Positions 17,528-27,300 of a stretch of DNA of 64,000 nucleotides are shown piece after piece. The notes under the pieces are model-generated. The model saw nothing but the letters and a program-made list of their open reading frames with translations. It made no database searches and was not told the DNA's origin. Position 1 is the stretch's first letter. Each line of letters starts with the position of its first letter. Source of the DNA: Lentzea tibetensis (GTDB lineage Bacteria; Actinomycetota; Actinomycetes; Mycobacteriales; Pseudonocardiaceae); NCBI RefSeq assembly GCF_007845675.1, contig NZ_VOBR01000002.1, positions 372,001-436,000 of the forward strand. Direction: 5' to 3'. Position numbers and translations under genes: made by a program.

Positions 17528-18064
17528 TCATGGTCGGCGAGGTTGGTCCGGCACGACCACGAGGCTGAAGAGGCGACGGACGCGACCGTCGTTCCGGTCG
17601 TTGCCGACGCGTGCGGTGACCGCGGTCTCGATCTCCTCGACCAGCGCGGTGAACTCCTCTTCGTTCAGCCACACCGCGGCCTGCCGGTAGACCACGCCGT
17701 CGGCGGTGGGATCGGCGCCCTCGCGGGCGAGGTAGCGGTCGAAATCTCCCATCAACGACGCCGTGAACGTGGTGAACGCCCGCTGGTGGTCCTCCCGCGT
17801 CATCGCCGCCCGCGCGGCGGGGTCGATCACCACTTCCTCGTCGCGCACCCGGTAGCTGCGTTCCACCGTGCCGCGCACCCGCTTCTCGTCCACCACCTCC
17901 AGCACGCCTGCCTCGGCCAGCACGGCGATGTGCCGGTACATCGTCGCCGGGGCGATGTCGGGCAGCCGGTCGCGCAGCTGTGAGGTGGTCAGCGGATCGG
18001 CGTCGAACAGCGCTTGCAGGATCCGCATCCGGACGGGGTGCAGGAGAAGGTCCGCGGTGGCCAT
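17528..18064 (-). CDS. ArsR-like winged-helix transcriptional regulator
   Basis: 178 residues from the ATG at 18064; an in-frame ATG at 18082 would add six residues. The N-terminal wHTH (LHPVRMRILQALFDADPLTT, PATMYRHIAVLAEAGVLEVV) matches the helix_turn_helix_20 group, and the C-terminal half is helical without obvious metal ligands. Its own promoter region carries the same phased 12-bp palindromes found in the ACAD/DUF2236 intergenic region. It is therefore probably autoregulated and a repressor of those genes. Confidence 0.85.
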   Translation of the reverse strand: MATADLLLHPVRMRILQALFDADPLTTSQLRDRLPDIAPATMYRHIAVLAEAGVLEVVDEKRVRGTVERSYRVRDEEVVIDPAARAAMTREDHQRAFTTFTASLMGDFDRYLAREGADPTADGVVYRQAAVWLNEEEFTALVEEIETAVTARVGNDRNDGRVRRLFSLVVVPDQPRRP

Positions 18065-18066
18065 GG

Positions 18067-18132
18067 ACCAATGTTCCCACATGCGATAACGTTCTCACAG
18101 TCGAGAACATTCGCAGCGACGAGAACGATCGA
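18067..18132. promoter_or_regulatory. Second array of 18-bp-phased operators (regulator promoter)
   Basis: GATAACGTTCTC (18085-18096), GAGAACATTCGC (18103-18114) and GAGAACGATCGA (18121-18132) start 18 bp apart. A fourth degenerate copy, ACCAATGTTCCC, is at 18067. The reverse complement of this block aligns over about 45 bp with the block at 16591-16635. Confidence 0.7.
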
Positions 18133-18141
18133 AGGTGGGAC

Positions 18142-18360
18142 ATGCGGGACGTCGGCATGACGTTCACCGCGGACGACGCCGCTGAAAGGGCGAGCATGTC
18201 TACCTCAACCCCTGTTCGTCAGCAGAGCGGCCTCGCGTCAACACGACGAAGGCGCTGCTGACCGTCACTTCGCCGGTGTCCAGGCCGTGATCGCCGTCCG
18301 GTCGACCGATCGGACGCGCACGCCCGGAGCATTTGTCTAGCGTCTGTATGTTTCCTGTAA
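18142..18360. other. Non-genic stretch with coding-like remnants upstream of the PKS gene
   Basis: A 40-codon ORF (18142-18264) has a good ribosome-binding site (GAAGGTGGG) but ends in an RRRRC tail and matches nothing I recognise. The next frame reads VNTTKALLTVTSPVSRP then stop. The minus strand has an equally protein-like tail (GEVTVSSAFVVLTRGRSADE). This looks like gene debris between the operator array and the PKS promoter. Confidence 0.35.
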
Positions 18361-18388
18361 CTGTACTTTTCTGGTAACTGAACAGGAG
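18357..18388 (+). promoter_or_regulatory. PKS leader region with a GTAACTG direct repeat and ribosome-binding site
   Basis: In an A+T-richer stretch, GTAACTG occurs at 18357-18363 and 18374-18380 (period 17 bp). AGGAG at 18384-18388 is the ribosome-binding site for the ATG at 18393. The repeats could bind an activator; SARP sites usually have an 11- or 22-bp period, so they are not a clear SARP box. Confidence 0.4.
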
Positions 18389-18392
18389 TCGG

Positions 18393-21300
18393 ATGAGCAA
18401 GGTTGCGGAGAGCCGGGCAATCGCGGTGGTCGGCATCGGCTGCCGCCTCCCCGGCGGCGTCACCGGCCCGGACAGCTTCTGGGATCTGCTGGTCGGTCAG
18501 GTCGACGCGGTCGGGCCGATCCCGCCAGGCCGATGGGACGTCGAGCGGCTGTTCGCCACCGACCACCGCGTGCCGGGCCGGATCACCATGCGCGAGGGCG
18601 GGTTCCTCGATCAGGTGGACGGGTTCGACGCCGGGTTCTTCGGCTTCTCCCGCCGGATCGCCGACCAGCTCGACCCGCAGCAGCGGCTGCTGCTCGAGAT
18701 CGCCTGGGAGGCCTGCGAGGACGCGGGCATCCCGGTGGAGGATCTCGCCGCCGCCCGCACCGGCGTGTTCGTCGGTGCCAGCAGTCAGGACTACGCGCAG
18801 ATCCAGACCACGGCCGGCGAGGGCGAGGCGATGGGCGCGCACGCCGCGACCGGCATGTCGACGAGCCTGCTCGCCAACCGGATCTCGCACGCCTTCGACC
18901 TGCGCGGCCCGAGCATGGTGGTCGACACGGCCTGCTCCTCCGCCCTGGTCGCGGTGCACGCGGCCTGCCAGAGCATCTGGGCAGGCGAGGTCGACGCCGC
19001 GCTGACCGGCGGGGTCAACCTCATCCTCACGCCGGGCTTCGGGGTGGCGCTGAGCCAGGCGGGCATGCTCGCCGCCGACGGCCGGTGCAAGGCGTTCTCG
19101 GCCGCCGCCGACGGCTTCGGCCGCGGCGAGGGGGCCGGGCTGGTCCTGCTCAAGCCGCTCGAGGACTCGCAGCGCGACCGGGACCGGATCTACGCCGTCA
19201 TCCGCGGCACCGCGGTCAACCAGGACGGGCACACCCCCGGCATCTCGGTGCCGAGCGGCCCGGCCCAGCAAGCCAACCTGGACACTGCGCTGCGTGCGGC
19301 CGGGGTCGGCCCGGCCGAGGTCGGCTACGTCGAGGCGCACGGCACCGGCACGCCGGTCGGCGACCCGATCGAGGCGGCCGCGCTGGCCGGCGTGCTCGGT
19401 GCGGGCCGGGCGGCCGACCGGCCGGTGCTGGTCGGCTCGGTCAAGACGAACATCGGCCACCTCGAGGCGGCGGCCGGGATCGCCGGCCTGATCAAGGCGG
19501 TGCTCGCGGTTCGCCATCGCCAGGTGCCTGCCAACCTGCACTTCGACGAGCCCAACCCCGGCATCGACTTCGGCGGCCTTGGCCTGTGCGTGCCGACCGC
19601 GACGACACCGTGGCCCGAGCACCTGCCGACCGCGGTGGCCAGCGTCAACTCGTTCGGCTTCGGCGGCACGAACGCCAACGTCGTGCTGGCCGAAGCCCCG
19701 GTGACCACCGCGTCGAGCCCCGCGGCAGCCGGAAACGGCCCGGCGCTGCTCACGTTCAGCGCCCGGAGCGAGACCGCGTTGCGGCGCCTGGCGGCCGCGT
19801 ACGCGGATCGGCTGGCAGGCCCCGGCGCGCCCGGCGGCGACCTCGAGAGCCTGGCCGCTCTCCTGGCCCGCAGGCGCAGCCACCACGGGCACCGGCTGGC
19901 CGTGGTGGCTGCTGACATCGCGGACGCCGCGACCAAGCTCCGGGCCTGCGCCGACGGCGAGACCCCGCCTGGAGTCTTCGCGGGCGCCCCCACCGGACGC
20001 GCGGCGGGCAAGCTCGCTTTCCTCTTCAACGGGCAGGGCCCGCAGTGGTGGGCGATGGCCCGCTCGCTGCTCGAGACCGACGGCGTGTTCCGGTCGACCG
20101 TGCTGCGCTGCGACGAGCTGGCCCGCCCGCACCTGGACTGGTCGATCCTGGACGCGCTCACCGCCGACGAGGCGGACAGCCGCGTCAACGAGACGTTCTG
20201 CCTCCAGCCCGCCGTCTTCGCGGTCCAGGTCGCGCTGGCCGAGCTGTGGCGCACGTGGGGCGTCACCCCGGACGGCGTGCTCGGCCACAGCGTCGGGGAG
20301 TATGCCGCCGCGTACGTCAGCGGCGCTCTCGACCTGGAGTCGGCCGTGCGCCTCATCTGCCGGCGGGCGCGGGTGCACTCCCGTGCCGACGGCAGCGGCG
20401 GGATGATGTTCGTCGCGCTCGGCGCCGAAGCGGCTCAGAAGGCGTGCGCCGAGACCGGGGGCCGGGTGTGCCTGGCGGCCGAGAACAGCCCGCGCGGCTC
20501 GACGCTGTCCGGCCCGCACGACGAGCTCGACCGGGTCGCCGCCCGGCTCGACCAGCGCGGCGTCTTCGCCCGCAAGCTGCGGGTCGCGTGCCCCTGCCAC
20601 AGCCCGCAGATGGACCCGCTGCGCGATGAGCTGGTCCACGAGCTCGCCGGCGTCGACGGCAAGCCGACCACGATCCCGTTGTACTCCAGCGTGCTCGCCC
20701 GCCGGGTCGACGGCCACGAGCTCGACACGGACTACTGGTGGCGCAACTTCCGGCAGCCGGTGCTCTTCGAGGGCGCGCTGCGGGCCGTGCTGGACGACGG
20801 CTACGACGCGTTCGTCGAGATCAGCCCGCACCCCGTGCTGCTCGGCGCGGTCCGCGAGATCCTCGACGACACCGGGCGCACGGCGGTCGCCGTCGGCTCA
20901 CTCGTGCGCGGCGGCGACGACCGGCTGCGGCTGCTCGAGTCGCTGGGCGCGCTCTACGCGGCCGGCCGGGCGATCGACTGGAAGCGCCGTCACCCCGGCC
21001 CGGTCCCGGCGGCGTCACTGCCCGGTCCGGTCTGGCTGCACGAGAACTACTGGAACGAGACCGCGGCCGCCCAGGCCCGGCGAACCGGCGGACAGTCGCA
21101 CCCGATGCTCAAGAGGGTCGACGCGGCCCGGCCGACCTGGGAGATCCGCTGGGACGACCACCGGCTCGCCTGGGTGCGTCAGCACGAGCTGTTCGGCGCG
21201 GTCATCGTGCCCGGCGCCGCGTACCTGGAGGCGGCGCTGGCCGCCGCCCGTGAGGAACTGGGCGGCCCGGCCGCACTCGAGTTCGTCGACTTCGAACGAT

Positions 21301-24300
21301 CGTGCGCGCTCCAGCCGGACGACGTGCAGATCGGCCGGATCGAGCTCGACCCCGAGGACGGCACCTTCGAGCTGCACCACCGCTCGTTCGCCGGCGACGT
21401 GTGGGCCCGCACCGTGCGCGGCCGGTACCACCCCGAGCCGGGGCGCGGCCGCGCCGTCGACCTCGCGGCCGTCCGGCAACGGTGCGCCACCTGGCACGCC
21501 CGCGACCAGGTGTACGAGGCGTTCACCGCGCGGGGCTACGTCTACGGCCCGGCGTTCCGCGGCATGACCGGGCTGCACACCGGCGAGGGCGAGGCCTTGG
21601 TCGAGCTCGCCGTCCCGGCCGAGCTCGCGGGCACGCTCGAGGACTACGTGCTGCACCCGGCACAGCTCGACGTCTGCATCCAGACCGCGGTGCTGGACGG
21701 CAACGCGCGGCGGCCGGGCGACCTGATCCCGGTCAACTACGTGCCGTCCGGAGTGGACGCCGTACGCGTGCATTGGAACGGCACGCCCGCCTACGCCCAC
21801 GTGCTGGTGCACACCCGTGACACGCACGCACTGCACGCCGACATCGCCGTGCTGGACGCCGGCGGCGCGGTGCTGGCCGAGCTGATCGGCATGCGCGGCA
21901 CCCCCGTGCCCCGGCCGGACAGCCCGGACGGCGCGGTCGGGGACCACTTCTACCGGATGCGCTGGCGCTCCTCGGCCCGCCCGGCGGCCAGTGCGGTCAC
22001 CCTCGGCGCCCAGGCCGCGGTGGCCGGCCTGCGCCCGCTCGACCCGGCCGCGGTCGGCGACAGCCCGCGGTACCGGGCCGACCTGCGCGAGCTCTGCGCC
22101 GCCTACCTGGCCGACTGCTTCGCCCGCTTCGGCGTCGAGCTCACCGCGGGCCGCACGATCACCGTCGACGGCCTCACCGGGCTGCTCCCGCTCTACCGGC
22201 CTGCGTTCGACGGCTTCCTGCGTTTCCTGGCCGACGCCGAGATCGTGACCTCCCGCGACGACGGCTCGTTCCAGGTGCTGCGCGACGTCGACGCCGACCA
22301 CCGCACGCGCTGGGCCCGGATGCTGACGACCTACCCGCACGCGCTCGGTGAGCTGCGCCTGCTCCGCAAGACCGCAGCTCACCTGCACGCGGTGGTGACC
22401 GGCGCGACCAATCCGCTCGAGCTGCTGTTCCCCGATGGCGACCACGGCGAGGCCGAGCGGTTCTTCCAGACCTCCAAGGCGGTCCGCTTCCACAACGAGG
22501 TCGTCCGGCAGGCACTGGAGTGGGTCGCGGGAACCGCCACGCTCGGCCGCACGCTGCGAATCCTCGAGGTCGGTGCCGGTACCGGCGGGCTGACCGCGGC
22601 CGTGCTCCCGGTGCTGCCGCCCGGACGCACCGAGTACGTCTTCACCGACATCTCGGCCGCGTTCACCGAGCGGGCAAGGGAACGGTTCCGCGACTTCCCG
22701 TTCGTGGAGCACCGGGTGCTCGACCTGGACCGCGACCCGGCCGGGCAGGGCTTCGACCCGCACTCGTTCGACGTCGTCCTCGCGTCCGACGTCGTGCACG
22801 CCACCCCCGAGCTGCGCCGCACGCTCGCCTCGTTACGCGGCCTGCTCGCTCCGGGCGGCCTGCTCGTGCTGGCCGAGGTGATGCCGGGCCGGATCTGGGC
22901 CGACCTGACGTTCGGCCTGACCAAGGGCTGGTGGTCGTTCACCGACCAGGACGTGCGCACCACCGGCCCGCTGCTCGACGGCGACCGCTGGGTCGACCTG
23001 CTCCGCGAGTGCGGATTCCCCGAGGTCGCCGCGGTCGAGGACCGGACCGGCAACGACACCGCCCCGCACACCGTCCTGTTCGCCACCGGCCCGTCGATCG
23101 CCGAGCCCGCCCCGCCGCAGCCACCCCCGGCCGCTGACTGGATCGTCCTCGGCGACGACCCGCAGCTCGCCGCACGCCTGGCCGCCCGAGTCCGCGAGCA
23201 CGGCGGCCGCGCCCTGATCGTCCCGGCCGGCGACCCGGTCCACTTCGGCGACCTGCGGCCGGCCCGGATCGTGCAGTTGTGGAGCACCGGCGACACCGAC
23301 GCCGCCGACCCCTGCCGGGCGATCCAGGACCGCTGCGTCGAGCTCGCCGACGCGATCCGGGTGTTCCGCGACGTCCCCGTAGAGCGGAGTCCCCGGCTCG
23401 TGCTGGTCTCCAAGGGCGCGCACAGCCTGCACGGCGAGCCGGTCCGGCTCGGCGGCGCCTCCGCGTGGGGGATCGGCATGGCGGCTCGGCTCGAGCTGCC
23501 GCACACCCGTTGCGTGATGATCGACCTGGACGCGGCGGGCGACGACGACCTCGACCAGCTCTGGGCGCAGCTGTGCAGTGACGACGACGAGTACGAGATC
23601 GCGCTGCGCTCGGGAGAGCGCTACGTGCGCCGCCTGGTCCGGCACCCGGCCACCGCGGTCCTCGACCGGGTGGACGCCCGCACCCTGCCGGAGGACCACG
23701 CGCACGCACTGGTGACCGACCACCCCGGACAACTCGACGAGCTGCGCTGGGCGGCCGAGCCGCGCCGGGCACCCGGCGCGGGAGAGGTCGAGATCGAGGT
23801 CCGCGCGGTCGGCCTCAACTTCCGCGACGTGCTGGTCGCGCTGGGCCGGATGCCGTCAACGGCAGGAGACCGCGGGTTGCGGATGGGCGCCGAGTGCGCC
23901 GGCCTGGTCACCCGGATCGGCCAGGACGTCACCGGGCTTCGGGTCGGCGACGAGGTGGTCGCGGTCGACGCGACGATGGCGACGCTCGCCTCGCACGCCA
24001 CCGTGAACGCGACCTGCGTGGCGCTCAAGCCCGCCCGGCTCTCCACAACCCAGGCGGCCACGGTGCCGCTGGTCTTCCTCACCGCCGCGATCGGGCTGGG
24101 CAGGCTCGCCGCGCTGCGTCCCGGCGAGCGCGTGCTCATCCACTCCGGCGCAGGCGGGGTCGGGCTGGCCGCGATCCAGCTCGCCCACGAGCTCGGGGCC
24201 GAGGTGCTGGCCACCGCGGGCAGTCCCGAGAAGCGGGAGCTGCTGCGCTCGCTCGGCGTCGCGCACGTCTTCGACTCGCGCTCGCTCGCGTTCGCCGACG

Positions 24301-27300
24301 AGGTGCGGGCGGCCACCGGCGGCGCCGGGGTCGACGTCGTGCTCAGCGCGGTCGGCAGCGAGGCCACCGCGCGCAGCATCGCCTGCCTGGCCCCGTACGG
24401 CCGGTTCGTCGAGATCGGGCAGCGCGACCTGCGGGCCGACCGGCGGCTCGGGCTGCGGCCGTTCACCCGCAACCTGTCCTACTCGAGCTTCGACCTCCAG
24501 CAGATGATCGCCCAGCGGCCCGCCCTGGTCGCCGAGGAGCTCACGGCGCTGCTGGCCAGGTTCGAGTCCGGCGCGCTGCGGCCGCTGCCGCACCGGGTCT
24601 ACCACCCGTCGCAGACCACGGCCGCGTTCCGGCACCTCGCGGCGGGTGAGCACATCGGCAAGCTGGTGCTGGCGATGAGCGAGCACGACGTGCCGGTGAC
24701 CCCGCTCCCGCCGGCCGGCCCTGAGCGGTTCGCAGGCACCTGGCTGGTCACCGGCGGCCTCGCGGGCATCGGACTCGAACTGGCCTGCCGGCTCGCCGAC
24801 GCCGGGGTCCGGCACCTGGTGCTGGTCGGCCGCTCCGGAGTGCCGGGGCCGGAGGCAGGGGAAGCGGTCGAACGGCTGCGCGAGGGCGGGGTGCAGGTGC
24901 TGGCCGAGGCGGTCGACGTGACCTCGGCGTCCCAGGTGGACACGCTGATCGCCCGGATCGACCGGGAGCTGCCGCCGCTGCGCGGCGTCCTGCACTGCGC
25001 GATGGTCATCGACGACGACCCCTTCACGGAGCTCGACGAGCGCCGGTTCCGCGAGGTGCTCGGGCCCAAGGTGTGCGGCACCTGGAACCTCGACCGGGCC
25101 ACCGCCGACCACGACCTCGACGCGTTCGTGCTGTTCTCGTCGACCACCTCCCTGCTCGGCAACGCCGGACAGGCCAACTACGCCGCCGCCAACGCGTTCC
25201 TCGACCAGTTCGCCGACTACCGCGCGGCGCTGGGCAGGCCGGTGCTGACCGTCAACTGGGGCGCCGTCCACGGCGCCGGATACCTGACCCGCAACGAGAA
25301 CGCGGCCCGCGCGCTGGCCGCCTCCGGGGTCGGCCACCTCACCACCGACCAGGTTTTCGAGGCGCTGCGGCTGCTCTGGCGCGGGTCCTCGCCCCGCGTC
25401 GGCGTCACCAAGGTGGACTTCGGCCGGATCATCCGGCACTTCGGCCTCGACGCCGGCCACGAGCCCCGGTACGCCGAGGTGCTGGCGGGCGGTGGGGTGG
25501 CCGGACCGGCCGATGTGGACGGTCGCTCCATCGTGCAGCGCCTGCGGGCGCTGGACCGCGACGCCGGGGCCGAGCTGCTCCAGGCCCGGATCAAGGCCCG
25601 GTGCGCGGCCCTGCTCGGTGTGCCCGAGCAGGAGTTCCCGCCGGACGCGCCGCTCACCAGGATGCACATGGACTCGCTGCTCGCGGTCGAGATCGGCTCG
25701 TGGATCGAGCGGGAGCTCGGTGTCACCGTCACCACGATGACGATGATGCGCGGGCCGAGCGTGGCCGACCTGACTGCACTCGTGCTCGACGGGCTCGACC
25801 TCGAACCGGCACCCGAGGCCGTCGCGGAGCCGGTCCGGGCCCCGTTGCCGGAACCGGCGGCGCCCCGGATCGAGGACGAGCCGGTCCCGCTCACCGAACT
25901 CCAGGAGGCCTACCTGGTCGGGCGGTTCGACGGGCTCGGCCTGGGCGGGGTGGCCAGCCACGCGTACGGCGAGTACTCGATGGCCGAGCTCGACCCGGAC
26001 CGGGCGGTCGCGGCCTGGGACGAGATCGTGCGGCGGCACGCGGCGCTGCGGATGGTCGCCACCCGAGGCGGCAGGCAGTGCGAGATCACACCCACCGCTG
26101 CCTGGCAGGTGCAGGTCGACGACCTGCGCGAGGACCAGGACGCCGCGGCGAAGGTCGCGGCCACCCGTGCCCGGATGTCGTGCCAGGTGCTGGACGCCTA
26201 CAAGGGACCGTTGTTCGAGCTGCGGCTCACGCTGCTGCCGGACGAGGTGCGCATCCACGTCAGCTTCGACCTGCTCATGCTGGACGCGCAGAGCATCTTC
26301 GTGGTGATCCACGAGTGGGGCGTGCGCTACCGGGGCCTCGCCCTGCCGCCGACCGCGCCCGCCGGGGCCTTCCTGGCCTTCGCCCGTGATCGGCGGCGCA
26401 GGCTCGACGAGATCAACAACGGCCCGGACCGCGCCCTGTTGGCGCGACTGGCCGAAGAGCTGCCACCACCGCCCGCGCTGCCGCTGGCGCTCGACCCCGA
26501 GACCGTGCGCCGTCCCGAGTTCACCCGGCGCACGGCCGTGCTCGACCAGGCCGACTGGAAGCGGCTGCGCGACGCCGCGGCGGCCCGAGGGATCACCGTG
26601 TCGTCGTTGTTCGGCGCCGCGTTCACCTGCGTGGTCGGCCGGTTCAGCGGTGACGCGCCGTTCACACTCGGGGTGCCCGCCTTCGACGGCCCGCAGCTCG
26701 GCCGCTCCGCACCGGCGATCGGCGAGTTCACCAGCGTCCTGCTGGTCGCGGCCCGGCCAGGACCGGGTGCGTTCGAGGACTACCTGCGGGCGTTCCAGAC
26801 CTCGATGCTGGTCGCGCTCGAGCACCGCGAGCTGGGCAGCGTGACCGTGCGGCGGGAGCGGTCGAAGTCGCAGGGGCGGATGCGGATGCCCGAGTCGGTG
26901 GCCCCGGTCGTCTTCACCAGCATGCTGGACAAGGACATCGGCAAGATGGACTGGCTGGGCCGCCGCTTGTACGGGTTGTCGCAGACCCCGCAGGTGTGGC
27001 TCGACCACCAGGCCATGCGCTGGGGCGACGACGCGGTGCTGACCTGGGACTCGGTGGACGCGCTGTTCCCGGCCGGGCTGCTCGACGAGATGTTCGACGC
27101 GTACCTGTCGCTGCTGCGCGGTCTGGCCCGCCACCGCGACTGGACCGCCGACCCCGAGACGCTGAGCAGGCCCGAGCCCCGGCCGGACCCGGTCCGCGTC
27201 GCGGAGTCGCCGCGGCTGCACGACCTGGTGCTGGGCCGGGCCGCGGCGAGCCCGGACGCGATCGCGATCCGCACTGACGAGCGCTCACTGTCCTATCAGG

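Noticed and set aside
18357-18380. SARP-type heptamer operator upstream of the PKS
   Set aside because: The repeat period is 17 bp, not the 11 or 22 bp typical of SARP sites, so it is listed only as an unassigned direct repeat.
18219-20831. 870-codon minus-strand frame across the PKS start
   Set aside because: Antisense to the KS/AT domains; Arg/Gly/Val-rich composition and no motif.
23856-27221. 1121-codon minus-strand frame
   Set aside because: Antisense to ER-KR-ACP-Cy coding sequence with the same GC-frame artefact composition.
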